DNA from: Streptomyces sp. NRRL F-5727
GTDB lineage: Bacteria > Actinomycetota > Actinomycetes > Streptomycetales > Streptomycetaceae
Length of the DNA: 64,000 bases
Assembly (NCBI RefSeq): GCF_000719555.1
Contig: NZ_JOGX01000033.1
Span: forward strand, 1-64,000
Direction: 5' to 3'
Shown: one piece after another, positions 55,866 through 64,000 of the stretch
Layout: each line of letters starts with the position of its first letter
How positions within the stretch are numbered: the first letter of the stretch is position 1
Translations under genes and position numbers: made by a program
The notes under the pieces: model-generated
The model's input: only the letters and a program-made list of their open reading frames with translations
Database searches by the model: none
Told to the model about the DNA's origin: nothing

Positions 55866-57070
55866 TGGCGCAGCCGACCTCGGTCACCCACGGCTGGCCC
55901 GACGAACCGGAACCGCTCGCCCCGGCGAGCGCCCCGGTGCCCGAGTACGGCTCCGGCTCCCTCGCCGACCTGCTGCCCACCCTCGTCGCCGGCCAGGGCG
56001 TGCCCGGCTTCGAGGCGCGGATCGCCGAGCTGACCCCCGCCGACCGCGTCTGCGTCTTCCTCGTGGACGGCCTCGGCTGGGAGCAGATCAAGGCCCACCC
56101 GGACGAGGCCCCCTACCTGGCCTCGCTGCTCGCCACCTCGCGCGGCGGCACCGGCCGGCCGATCACCGCGGGCTTCCCCGCCACCACCGCGACCTCGCTC
56201 GCCTCCGTCGGCACCGGCCGCGCCCCCGGCACCCACGGCCTGGGCGGCTACACGGTCCGCGACCCGCGCAGCGGCGAGCTGATGAACCAGCTCAAGTGGC
56301 GCCCCTGGACCGCGCCCAAGGTCTGGCAGCCGTACCCGACCGTCTTCCAGCTCGCACACGAGGCCGGGATCCACACCGCCCAGGTGTCCTCCCCGATCTT
56401 CGCGCAGACCCCGCTCACCCAGGTCGCGCTGAGCGGCGGCACCTTCCACGGACACCTCTCCGGCGAGGAGCGGATGGACGTGGCCGCCGAGCAGCTGGCC
56501 GGCGGCGACCGCTCGCTGGTCTACACGTACTACAGCGAACTCGACGGCGCCGGGCACCGCTTCGGCATCGACTCCGACGCCTGGCGCGGCCAGCTGATGC
56601 TGGTCGACCGGCTGGTGCGGCGGCTCGCCGAGCAGCTGCCCGCCCGCTCGGCGCTGTACGTCACCGCCGACCACGGCATGGTCGACGTGCCCTTCGACGA
56701 GGAGCACCGCATCGACGTCGACGAGGACTGGGAGCTGCGCGCCGGCGTCGCCCTCCTCGGCGGCGAGGGCCGCGCCCGGCACGTCTACGCCGTCCCCGGC
56801 GCGGAGGCCGACGTCCTCACCTGCTGGCGCGAGGTGCTCGGCGAGCAGTTCTGGGTGGCGGGCCGCGACGAGGCCATCGAGCTCGGCTGGTTCGGCGACA
56901 CCGTCGACGAGCGGGTGTACGGCCGGATCGGCGACGTCGTCGCCGCCGCGCACGAGGACGTGGCCCTCGTCGCCTCCGTCGGCGAGCCGCTGGAGACCCA
57001 GATGACCGGCATGCACGGGTCGATGACCCCCGCCGAGCAGCTGGTGCCGCTCCTCGAAGTCCGCTCCTGA
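55865..57070 (+). CDS. Alkaline-phosphatase-superfamily phosphodiesterase/nucleotide pyrophosphatase
   Basis: 401-aa enzyme of the type I phosphodiesterase/nucleotide pyrophosphatase family. Metal ligands are visible: CVFLVDGLGWEQ (Asp, about 66), the nucleophile Thr in FPATTATSLASVGTGRAPGTHGL (about 103-125), the YSELDGAGHRFG Asp/His pair and TADHGMVDVP. HxxxMTPAEQLVPL near the C-terminus supplies the last His. There is no signal peptide, so it is cytoplasmic. It is coupled to DUF5998 and followed by tdk. Substrate unknown. Confidence 0.92.
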   Translation: MAQPTSVTHGWPDEPEPLAPASAPVPEYGSGSLADLLPTLVAGQGVPGFEARIAELTPADRVCVFLVDGLGWEQIKAHPDEAPYLASLLATSRGGTGRPITAGFPATTATSLASVGTGRAPGTHGLGGYTVRDPRSGELMNQLKWRPWTAPKVWQPYPTVFQLAHEAGIHTAQVSSPIFAQTPLTQVALSGGTFHGHLSGEERMDVAAEQLAGGDRSLVYTYYSELDGAGHRFGIDSDAWRGQLMLVDRLVRRLAEQLPARSALYVTADHGMVDVPFDEEHRIDVDEDWELRAGVALLGGEGRARHVYAVPGAEADVLTCWREVLGEQFWVAGRDEAIELGWFGDTVDERVYGRIGDVVAAAHEDVALVASVGEPLETQMTGMHGSMTPAEQLVPLLEVRS

Positions 57071-57121
57071 CCGCCCCTCACCCCCCCGACTTCCCCCGAC
57101 CCGAAAGGTCCCCGACCCGTC

Positions 57122-57772
57122 ATGCCCGAGCTGGTGTTCTTCTCCGGAACGATGGACTGCGGAAAGAGCACGCTGGCGCTCCAGATCGCGCACAACCGCG
57201 ACGCGCGCGGCCTCCAGGGCGTGATCTTCACCCGGGACGACCGGGCGGGCGCCGGCAAGCTGTCCTCGCGGCTCGGCCTGGTGACCGAGGCCGTCGAGGC
57301 GCCCGAGGGCATGGACGTCTACGGGTACCTCGTCGACCAGCTCTCCCAGGGCGGCAAGGCCGACTACGTGATCGTCGACGAGGCGCAGTTCCTCGCCCCG
57401 GCCCAGATCGACCAGCTCGCGAGGATCGTCGACGACCTCGGGCTGGACGTCTACGCCTTCGGGATCACGACCGATTTCCGCACCAAGCTCTTCCCCGGCT
57501 CACAGCGCCTGATCGAGCTCGCCGACCGGATCGAGCAGCTCCAGGTCGAGGCGCTGTGCTGGTGCGGCGCCCGGGCCACCCACAACGCCCGGACCGTCGG
57601 CGGCCACATGGTGGTCGAGGGCGAGCAGGTCGTCGTCGGCGACGTGAACACGGCCGCCGAGGTCGTCGGGTACGAGGTGCTGTGCCGCCGCCACCACCGC
57701 CGGCGGATGACCAGCGCCAGCGCCCGCGCCGCCTCCCTCTCGCCGGACGTGCTGCCCGTCACCCCGGCCTGA
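57122..57772 (+). CDS. tdk: Thymidine kinase
   Basis: 216-aa type II thymidine kinase for the salvage pathway. Walker A is SGTMDCGKST (8-17), the DEAQF motif is at 86-90, the lasso region is LTEAVEA-like (LVTEAVEAPEG), and zinc ligands are in LCWCGARAT and VLCRRHH. The mostly complete family sequence ends with a 20-residue Ala/Ser-rich tail. It starts with an ATG preceded by AAAGGTCC. It probably shares a transcript with the phosphodiesterase gene. Confidence 0.96.
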   Translation: MPELVFFSGTMDCGKSTLALQIAHNRDARGLQGVIFTRDDRAGAGKLSSRLGLVTEAVEAPEGMDVYGYLVDQLSQGGKADYVIVDEAQFLAPAQIDQLARIVDDLGLDVYAFGITTDFRTKLFPGSQRLIELADRIEQLQVEALCWCGARATHNARTVGGHMVVEGEQVVVGDVNTAAEVVGYEVLCRRHHRRRMTSASARAASLSPDVLPVTPA

Positions 57773-57934
57773 GGCGGTCCGCCTCCGGGCCGTGACACCG
57801 GGTGTTCACCTGGGCGCTGCCCGGACCTCGCCGGGTGATCCACTTCGGGTCGCCCGAACCAGGAGTAATGGGTTCGTCCCGCCGTGCGTTCGCCGCGGGT
57901 GATCGACGAGAGCCCCGTGCTCCCTGGAGGACCC

Positions 57935-60571
57935 GTGCCACCCGCCGCAACGCCCGCGCCCGACCCTCTCCGGGACGGGGCGCGGGGCGGCCCCCGCCCG
58001 GCCCGGAACCCGCGGCTGCTCGCCCCGGCCGGCGCCGGACTGCTCACGGCGGCCGTGTTCGTGCTGGCCACCGCGCTCGCCCGCAGCCACCCGCTGGGCC
58101 CGTACACCCGCAACGTCGTCGACCTGGGCCAGCAGTACCTGCCGTACCACGCCTACTGGCGCGCCTTCCTGCTCGGCGACACCCACGGCGACGCCTTCCT
58201 CAACTGGAACTCCGGCTTCGGCGCGGGCTTCCTCGGCGACATCGGCACCTATCTGAGCAGCCCCTTCTCGCTGCTCGTCGTCCTCTTCCCGGCCGACCGG
58301 CCGGAACTGGCGCTGTACGTCATCACCGCACTGAAGATCACCGCCGCGGGCGCGGCGATGGCCGCGCTGCTGATCCGGCTCCGCCCGGCGGCCCGCCCCG
58401 GCCCGTGGCCGCTCGCCGCCCTCCTCGGCGCCGCGTACGCGCTCTCCGGCTGGACCTTCAACCACGGCGCCTCCGTGCCCATGTGGCTGGACGGCCTCAT
58501 CGCCTTCCCGCTGCTCTGCCTGGTGGCGGAGTGGGCCAGGGCCGGCCGGCGGCCGGTGCTCGGCCCGCTCGTCGTCGCCGTCGCCTGGATCGCCAACTTC
58601 TACACCGCCTACATGGCCACCCTCGGCGCGGCGCTCTTCCTCGCGGTCCGGCTCTGCACGGCCGACCCGGCGGACGGGGCCGCGCGCCCGTGGCCCGGCG
58701 CCCTGCTGCGCGCCGTGCGGACCGTGGCCCTCGGCGTCGGGCTGGCCGCCCCGCTCGTCCTCGTCGTCTTCAGCGGGACGAAGTACGCCGACCCGACACC
58801 CGAGACCGTCTTCGCGCCCGCCGGCTGGACCGAACTGCTCGGCCGCTTCCTGCCCGCCACCTCCGAGGTGAACACGCCGGCGCTCTTCATCGGCACGCCC
58901 GCGCTCGTCCTCGCCCTCAGCCTGCCCTTCAACAAGGCGGTCGCCCCGCGCGTCCGGCTCGCCTGGACCGCGCTGATCGTCCTGGTGACGCTCTCCCTCC
59001 AGTGGGGGCCGACCCACCTCCTCTGGCACGCGGGCGCCTCGCCCAACGGCAACCCCTACCGCCAGACCTTCGTCCTCTGCGGACTGCTGCTGATCGCCGC
59101 CTGGCTGTCCGCCGCCGCCGCCCCGCCCCGCCCGGCCCCCCTGCTCGGCGCCACCGCCCTCTTCGGGGCGCTCGCCCTCGCCGCCCGGGACAGCGCCGAC
59201 ATCGACGCCTGGACCTATCCCGCCGCGGGCGCCGCCGCCCTGCTCGCCCTCGCCGCCGCGCCCCTCGCTCTCCGCGCCCTCCGCGCCCGCCCCGCCCGGA
59301 AGCCCGCGCTCGTCGTCACCGCCGCCGTGCTGCTGCTCACCGCGCAGGCGGGGGAGGCGGCCGTCAGCGGGATGCGGGTCGAGGCGCGGCAGCGCGCCGA
59401 TGTCGCCTGGTCGCCCCGGATCGGCCCCTGGCAGCGCGCGGTGGCCGCCGAGGTCGCCCGCGCCGACGCCTGGCCCGCGTACCGCACCGACCCCGGCCCG
59501 CTGCCCGGCGGAAACGAACCGCTGCTCCTCGGCGGCGAGGGCGCCGACGCCTACTCCAGCCTCACCACCGAGAACACCTCCCGGACCCTGGACTCCCTCG
59601 GCTTCGGCCACTACGCCAAGGGCCGGCACCCCGAGACCCTCGACAACCCCGTCACCGACGCGCTCTTCTCCATCGGCACCCGGATCCGCTCCGAGGCCAC
59701 CGCACCGGTACGCCAGGACGCCGCGCCCCACGGCACCGCGACGGCCACCACCACCCCCGTACCGCCGCTCGTCACCGTCCATCCCGCCGGGAACGCCGCC
59801 GTGGACCCCGAGGAGTCCGCCTTCCGCAACCAGGAACTCCTCCTCGGCTCCTCCGTGTACACGCTGCCCGCCGTCCGCCGCACCGGCACCACCCTGACCG
59901 CCCGCTGCCCGGCCGGCACCGACGTCTGGTTCTGGGCGCCCGAGTACAAGGGCACCGCCGCCCTCGCCGGCGCCGCCCCCGCCGACTTCGACGGCCGCCC
60001 GCCCGCCGTGCGCGCCGCCATGCGGGGCCTCGGCACCGTCCGGGCCGGCGGCGAGGTCCGGATCGACCTGGTCACCGACCGGACGCCCACCCTGCCCCGG
60101 CAGTCCGTCGGCTGCCTCGACCGCGGCCGGCTCGCCGCCGCCGTCGCCCGCCTCACCGCCACCGGAGCCACCCGGGTCACCGCCACCGGCCACGGCCTCA
60201 CCGCCGAACTGCCCCCCGGCAGCACCGGCGTCGCCGTCGTCGCCGTCCCCCGCGCCACCGGCTGGCGGTGCGCGGCCGGCGACGCCGAGCCCGTCTCCGC
60301 CCGCTCCCACCGGGGCCTGCTCGCCGTCCCCCTCGACGGCCGCGCGACCCGCGTGAGCTGCACCTTCCGGCCCCCCGGCGTCCGGCTCGGCGCCGCCGCC
60401 GGAGCCGCCGCCCTGCTCGCCCTCCTCGCCACGGCCCTCCTCGCCCGGCGCCGCGCGCAGCGGCCGGCGGACGGTTCGCACGAGGGACGACAAGAGTTCA
60501 CCGACCGTCCACACGAGGCTCGTTCGGGCGGTCAGGACGCCGATTACGCTGCCCGCCGTACCGGCGCCTGA
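57935..60571 (+). CDS. YfhO-family membrane protein
   Basis: 878-aa polytopic membrane protein of the YfhO/DUF2079-like glycosyltransferase C (GT-C) group. About 12 transmembrane helices start after a 40-residue Pro-rich N-terminus. Landmarks are NVVDLGQQYLPYHAYWRAFLLGDTHGDAFLNWNSGFGAGFLGDIGTYLSSPFSLL (an acidic DLGQQ loop after helix 1), PMWLDGLIAFPLL and NGNPYRQTFVLCGLLLIAAW. A large extracytoplasmic domain follows (about 530-820), ending in one more helix. YfhO in firmicutes glycosylates lipoteichoic acid. The GTG with GGAGG upstream was chosen; an in-frame GTG at 57884 would add 17 residues. It precedes a GT2 and a polysialyltransferase-like gene. Confidence 0.88.
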   Translation: MPPAATPAPDPLRDGARGGPRPARNPRLLAPAGAGLLTAAVFVLATALARSHPLGPYTRNVVDLGQQYLPYHAYWRAFLLGDTHGDAFLNWNSGFGAGFLGDIGTYLSSPFSLLVVLFPADRPELALYVITALKITAAGAAMAALLIRLRPAARPGPWPLAALLGAAYALSGWTFNHGASVPMWLDGLIAFPLLCLVAEWARAGRRPVLGPLVVAVAWIANFYTAYMATLGAALFLAVRLCTADPADGAARPWPGALLRAVRTVALGVGLAAPLVLVVFSGTKYADPTPETVFAPAGWTELLGRFLPATSEVNTPALFIGTPALVLALSLPFNKAVAPRVRLAWTALIVLVTLSLQWGPTHLLWHAGASPNGNPYRQTFVLCGLLLIAAWLSAAAAPPRPAPLLGATALFGALALAARDSADIDAWTYPAAGAAALLALAAAPLALRALRARPARKPALVVTAAVLLLTAQAGEAAVSGMRVEARQRADVAWSPRIGPWQRAVAAEVARADAWPAYRTDPGPLPGGNEPLLLGGEGADAYSSLTTENTSRTLDSLGFGHYAKGRHPETLDNPVTDALFSIGTRIRSEATAPVRQDAAPHGTATATTTPVPPLVTVHPAGNAAVDPEESAFRNQELLLGSSVYTLPAVRRTGTTLTARCPAGTDVWFWAPEYKGTAALAGAAPADFDGRPPAVRAAMRGLGTVRAGGEVRIDLVTDRTPTLPRQSVGCLDRGRLAAAVARLTATGATRVTATGHGLTAELPPGSTGVAVVAVPRATGWRCAAGDAEPVSARSHRGLLAVPLDGRATRVSCTFRPPGVRLGAAAGAAALLALLATALLARRRAQRPADGSHEGRQEFTDRPHEARSGGQDADYAARRTGA

Positions 60572-60634
60572 CAGCCGGAAGACACCCCCGATTCCATCCG
60601 TGTCCGCCTCCGATCCAGTGTGGGGATTCTCCGC

Positions 60635-61600
60635 GTGCCCAAACTCTCCGTCGTCGTCCCCTTCCACAACGTCGGGCCGTACGCCCCCGACACCGTGCGC
60701 AGCCTCGCCCACAACGCGGACCCGGACTTCGAGTTCCTGCTGATCGACGACTGCTCCACCGACGAGACCCCGGACGTCCTCGACCGCTGGAAGGACCGCA
60801 TCCCCAACGCCCGGGTCATCCGGCACGAGACCAACCTCGGCGTCGCCCAGGCCCGCAACACCGGCATCGACGCCGCCACCGGCGACTACCTCACCTTCCT
60901 CGACGGCGACGACTGGTACGCCCCCGGCCACCTCCGCGCCGCCGTCGACGGCATAGAGCGCCTCGGCTGCGACTTCGCCCGCACCGACCACGTCCTCGCC
61001 GAGGGCCGCAAGCGGAACATCAAGTACGCCCCCGCCAAGGTCCGCGACGCCGTCATGGACCCCCGCGACGGCATCGCCCCGGCCAGCATGATCACGATGG
61101 TGGACTACCCCTTCGTCCCCTTCGGCGTCTACGGCCGCACCCTCTTCGAGAACGGCGAGTCCCGCTTCGAGACCAGGCTGCGCACCGCCGAGGACCGCCT
61201 CTGGGTCTGGCGCCTCCACCTCAAGGCCCGCACCTACGCCGCCCTCTCCCTGCACGGCGTCTTCTACCGCCGGGGCGTCACCACCTCGCTCACCCAGATC
61301 AGCGACAACCGCCAGCTGGACTTCATCCCCTCCTACGACCTGCTCCTGGAGGAGGTCTCCCGGGACCGCGACGCCGACCGCTTCCTCCCGAAGGCCGTCC
61401 GCACCTACTGCGCGATGATCGCCTTCCACGTGAACAAGGCCGGGAAGTACGAACCCGAGGTCGCCCAGCGGCTGCGCGCCGACGTCGCCGACGCCCTGCA
61501 CCGCATGCCGCAGGACGTCCTCGAAGAGACCCTCGCCACCATGGACACCCCCCGCGCCACCCTTCTGCGGAGCCTGCGCGAGACCGGAAGGACCGTCTGA
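60635..61600 (+). CDS. GT2-family glycosyltransferase
   Basis: 321-aa inverting glycosyltransferase. The GT-A fold starts PKLSVVVPFHNVGPYAPDTVRSL, with LLIDDCSTDET (Asp38-Asp39) and the metal-binding DGDD at 90-93. The AEDRLW motif near residue 190 supplies the catalytic base. The C-terminal extension (about 210-321) is helical. The GTG is chosen because the previous GTG (60620) has no better ribosome-binding site. It is followed after 2 nt by the polysialyltransferase-like gene. The donor sugar is unknown. Confidence 0.9.
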   Translation: MPKLSVVVPFHNVGPYAPDTVRSLAHNADPDFEFLLIDDCSTDETPDVLDRWKDRIPNARVIRHETNLGVAQARNTGIDAATGDYLTFLDGDDWYAPGHLRAAVDGIERLGCDFARTDHVLAEGRKRNIKYAPAKVRDAVMDPRDGIAPASMITMVDYPFVPFGVYGRTLFENGESRFETRLRTAEDRLWVWRLHLKARTYAALSLHGVFYRRGVTTSLTQISDNRQLDFIPSYDLLLEEVSRDRDADRFLPKAVRTYCAMIAFHVNKAGKYEPEVAQRLRADVADALHRMPQDVLEETLATMDTPRATLLRSLRETGRTV

Positions 61601-61602
61601 CC

Positions 61603-62952
61603 ATGACCACCGACACCGCCGCGGGCGCACGCACGGTCCAGATCTTCCAGGTCTCCACCCTCTACGGCGCCGCGACCGTCGCCGCCGCGATCGACGCCGG
61701 ACTGTACGGCGCCCCCGGCGACGCCCGCCGCCTGCTGCTCCTCTCGCACAACGCCGAGATCCCGGAGACCGCGCTCCGCCTGGAGACCATGACCGGCTAC
61801 CCGCGGATCGCCGCCCGCTTCGACGGCGTCCTCGACTGGAACGAGACGATCCACCCGTACCACCCGGCCGCCTGGGCCCCCCGCCCCGAGGAGGCCCCGC
61901 TCTGGCAGCGCGTGCTCCGCACCGCCTGGGACCTCGGCACCGCCCGCGTCGAGCTGGTCGTGGAGTCCATCCAGGTCAACCCGGCCAAGGCGCTCGGCGC
62001 CTGCTTCCCGGAGAGCAGCGTGGAGGTGTACGCCGACGGGCTGATGAGCTACGGCCCCACCCGCACCGACGTCGCCCAGTCCCTGGCCTGCCGGATCCGC
62101 CGCCTGCTCCACCTCGACCTGGTGCCGGGCCTGACGCCGATGCTCCTCACCGAGTACGGCACCCCGTCCGAGCTCGTCCCCGACGACGCCTTCCGCGCGG
62201 TCCTCGCCGAGATCGCCGCCGACGCCGGCGACGACCCGGCGGTCGCCGCCGCCGTCGCCGCCCGGCCGACCGCGCTGCTCCTCGGCCAGTACCTCGCCGC
62301 GCTCGGCCTCCTCACCGTCGAGGAGGAGGAGGAACTGCACGTGCGGATGGTCCGCGGCGCCGCCGCCCTCGGCCACCGCAGCATCGTCTTCAAGCCGCAC
62401 CCCACCGCGCCGGCCGCCTACTCGACGGTGCTCCGCGAGGCGGCCGAGGAGGCCGGCGTCCGGCTCACCGTCCTCGACGTGCCGCTGCTCGCCGAGACCT
62501 TCTACGAGCGCTGCGAGCTGGAGCTCGTCGTCGGCTGCTTCTCCACGGCGATGCTCACCGCCGCCGTCTACTACGGGGTGCCGATCGCCCGGGTCGGCAC
62601 CGAGGAGCTGCTGGAACGGCTGACCCCCTTCGAGAACAGCAACCGGATCCCGCTCACCGTGGTCGACCACCTCGTCCCCGACCTGGAGGGCGGCGCGGAC
62701 CCGGCCGTGCCCGGCCCGGCACCGGACTCGCTCGCCCCGCTGGTCCGGGCGGTGAGCTTCTGCATGCGGCACAAGGCCCACCCGGGACTGCGGGCGGAGA
62801 CCGAGATGTACCTGGCGGCGCACCACGCCGACCCGGCGGTCGCCCACCACTTCGGCACCGTACGCCTCACCCAGCTGGGCCTCCCGGGCGGCGAGCCCGC
62901 CCACGTCGGCGGTACGCCGCTGCGCCGGGGCCTCGTCCGCGGCCGCCGCTGA
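61603..62952 (+). CDS. Alpha-2,8-polysialyltransferase-like (POLYST family) protein
   Basis: 449-aa protein of the POLYST (A-2_8-polyST) type, a GT-B glycosyltransferase. Bacterial homologues extend polysialic acid or teichulosonic-acid-like polymers. Recognisable parts are TVQIFQVSTLYGAATVAAAID, VELVVESIQVNPAKALGACFPESSVEVYADGLMSYGP, SIVFKPHPTAP (donor-binding HP motif, about 262-272) and ELVVGCFSTAMLTAAVYYGVPIARVG (Ser-Thr region). The ATG follows GGAAGG. It is coupled to the GT2 gene. As no CMP-sialic-acid biosynthesis genes lie in the window, the activated sugar must come from elsewhere. Confidence 0.87.
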   Translation: MTTDTAAGARTVQIFQVSTLYGAATVAAAIDAGLYGAPGDARRLLLLSHNAEIPETALRLETMTGYPRIAARFDGVLDWNETIHPYHPAAWAPRPEEAPLWQRVLRTAWDLGTARVELVVESIQVNPAKALGACFPESSVEVYADGLMSYGPTRTDVAQSLACRIRRLLHLDLVPGLTPMLLTEYGTPSELVPDDAFRAVLAEIAADAGDDPAVAAAVAARPTALLLGQYLAALGLLTVEEEEELHVRMVRGAAALGHRSIVFKPHPTAPAAYSTVLREAAEEAGVRLTVLDVPLLAETFYERCELELVVGCFSTAMLTAAVYYGVPIARVGTEELLERLTPFENSNRIPLTVVDHLVPDLEGGADPAVPGPAPDSLAPLVRAVSFCMRHKAHPGLRAETEMYLAAHHADPAVAHHFGTVRLTQLGLPGGEPAHVGGTPLRRGLVRGRR

Positions 62953-62970
62953 CCTCCGGGGGCGGCGCCG

Positions 62971-63744
62971 TCAACGGTCGCGGGACCTCACGAGGGTGAA
63001 CACCGCGCCCTCCGGGTCCGCGACCAGGGCGAGCCGCCCGGCCGTGCCGTCCCGGGGCGCCCGCAGCACGTGGCCGCCCAGCTTCTCCACCAGCAGGGCC
63101 GCCGCGTCGGTGTCGGCCACCTCGAAGTACGTCATCCAGTGCGGGCCCCGGTCCCGGGCCAGCCCCTCGCCCACCCCGTGCAGCGAGGCGATCGGGCGCC
63201 CGTCCACGAGCAGGGTGGCGTAGTCGAAGTCGGCCGAGACCACCGGCTCGACCTCGTACCCGAAGACCGTCCGGTAGAACTTGGCGACGGTGGCCGTCTC
63301 GTACGTGAGCAGCTCGTTCCACACGGGGGTCCCGGGCGGTCCCGCGAGCGCGGTGCCGTGGTGGGCCTCCGCCTGCCAGACGCCGAAGACGGCCCCCGCG
63401 GGGTCGGCGCAGATGACCATGCGGCCGGCCTCGCCCGCGTCCAGCGGGCCCACCGCGACCGTGCCGCCGCAGCAGCGGATGGTCTCCGCGGTCTCGTCGG
63501 CGTCGTGCGTGGCCAGATAGGTGGTCCAGGCGATGTCCAGATGCCGGTCGGGGGGCAGCTGACCGATGCCGGCGACCTCCCGGCCGCCCAGCAGCGCCCG
63601 TACGTACGGACCGAGCTGCTGCGGTCCCGGGACGAACTCCCAGCCGAAGAGTGCCCGGTAGAACTCCTGCGTCGCCTCGATCCCGTGCACCATCAGACTC
63701 ACCCAGCAGGGTGTCCCCGGGCTGCGACGAGCCGTCTCGGTCAT
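62971..63744 (-). CDS. Two-domain VOC (glyoxalase/bleomycin-resistance fold) protein
   Basis: 257-aa protein with two tandem vicinal-oxygen-chelate domains: residues 10-122 (CWVSLMVHGIEATQEFYRALFGWEF, then ADPAGAVFGVWQA) and 135-255 (VWNELLTYETATVAKFYRTVFGYEVEP, then ADPEGAVFTLVRS). Metal ligand positions vary, so it may bind a ligand rather than catalyse. The ATG has GAGGAG 9 nt upstream. A GTG two codons earlier is possible. Function unknown. It is transcribed towards the glycan genes. Confidence 0.88.
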   Translation of the reverse strand: MTETARRSPGTPCWVSLMVHGIEATQEFYRALFGWEFVPGPQQLGPYVRALLGGREVAGIGQLPPDRHLDIAWTTYLATHDADETAETIRCCGGTVAVGPLDAGEAGRMVICADPAGAVFGVWQAEAHHGTALAGPPGTPVWNELLTYETATVAKFYRTVFGYEVEPVVSADFDYATLLVDGRPIASLHGVGEGLARDRGPHWMTYFEVADTDAAALLVEKLGGHVLRAPRDGTAGRLALVADPEGAVFTLVRSRDR

Positions 63745-63905
63745 CGTCACTCTCTCCTCGGACCTGGTCGTGTGACCGTGCCCCGCCGCCGGGTGGATCC
63801 GCCGGGCCGCGCACGGCGCGCCCCGGTCGCACCCTTCCTGGCGCGATCCTGCGGGAGACGCCGGGTCCGTCCCCGGCGCGGGCATGACTGCGCGAGGATG
63901 GCCCC

Positions 63906-64000
63906 ATGAAGCCCATCATCTCCGCAACCGAACTCGCGAGCGAGTCGGCGGGGCCTCGCCCGCCGGTCCTGCTGGACGTGCGCTGGACCCTCGGGGGCCC
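63906..64000 (+). CDS. Rhodanese-like sulfurtransferase, 3' end outside window
   Basis: The first 31 codons are visible: MKPIISATELASESAGP followed by RPPVLLDVRWTLGGP. The VLLDVRW(x)LGGP pattern is the start of the first domain of thiosulfate/3-mercaptopyruvate sulfurtransferases (SseA type). The active-site Cys would lie beyond the window. It is divergent from the VOC gene. Confidence 0.7.
   Translation, partial: MKPIISATELASESAGPRPPVLLDVRWTLGG

Noticed and set aside
57802..61602. Very long open frames on both strands across the YfhO and GT2 genes
   Set aside because: Both are Arg/Pro- or Gly/Ala/Val-rich shadows; the frames encoding YfhO and GT2 have proper domains and third-position G/C bias.

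Overview
The window is a stretch of chromosome from a Streptomyces species. The evidence is the very high G+C content with G/C at most third codon positions, many GTG and TTG starts, and a set of genes typical of the genus: the principal sigma factor hrdB with its Lys/Ala-rich N-terminus, the sporulation regulator whiH directly upstream of it, B12-dependent nrdJ behind nrdR, and actinobacterial lexA. From memory, the gene order follows the core region of S. coelicolor from about SCO5799 to SCO5850; this was not checked by search. No rRNA, tRNA, CRISPR array, insertion sequence or phage gene was seen.

Layout. (1) 1-4.6 kb is the end of an NRPS-independent siderophore cluster: two IucA/IucC-type synthetases flanking an IucB/RhbD-type acyltransferase. 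The first synthetase carries an in-frame 15-nt minisatellite. (2) 4.7-11.6 kb is a DNA repair and nucleotide block: a DinG-like helicase convergent with lexA, which has its own SOS box, then nrdR-nrdJ preceded by tandem NrdR-box-like sites. (3) 11.7-20.2 kb is a mixed block: TerD protein, YdbC-like protein, a TetR/ABC-F pair around nested palindromes, a histidine phosphatase, an ADP-ribosylglycohydrolase, the decayed remains of a divergent MFS/TetR pair, rnhB and two hypotheticals. (4) 20.4-29.0 kb holds a RecQ helicase with a C-terminal phosphoribosyltransferase-like motif, a DUF4192 protein, a glycogen-debranching-type glycoside hydrolase whose start may be frameshifted, a Nudix/NrtR-type regulator and a fused ABC ATPase-permease. 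(5) 29.2-35.9 kb holds whiH, hrdB, a secreted trypsin-like protease, a small zinc-ribbon protein and parE. (6) 36.1-44.1 kb holds a DUF485/solute:sodium symporter operon, a CitA/CitB-type two-component system, a CobW GTPase, and an FAD monooxygenase with a divergent TetR regulator and twin palindromic operators. (7) 44.3-52.1 kb holds parC, an active/inactive M16 peptidase pair, a c-di-AMP (ydaO) riboswitch before an M23 hydrolase, a GntR regulator and ptsH with a DasR (dre) site. (8) 52.3-64 kb holds a GNAT/acyl-CoA-synthetase fusion, DUF5998, a phosphodiesterase-like protein, tdk, a YfhO/GT2/polysialyltransferase-like glycan cassette, a two-domain VOC protein and the start of a rhodanese.

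Several genes form obvious working units: lexA with its own box, nrdR controlling itself and nrdJ, the M16 pair, the symporter pair with the adjacent sensor system, and regulator/target pairs with visible dyad operators. Strong bidirectional hairpins lie between nearly every convergent gene pair. About ten genes have a -10-like hexamer only 6-10 nt before the start codon, which suggests leaderless transcripts.
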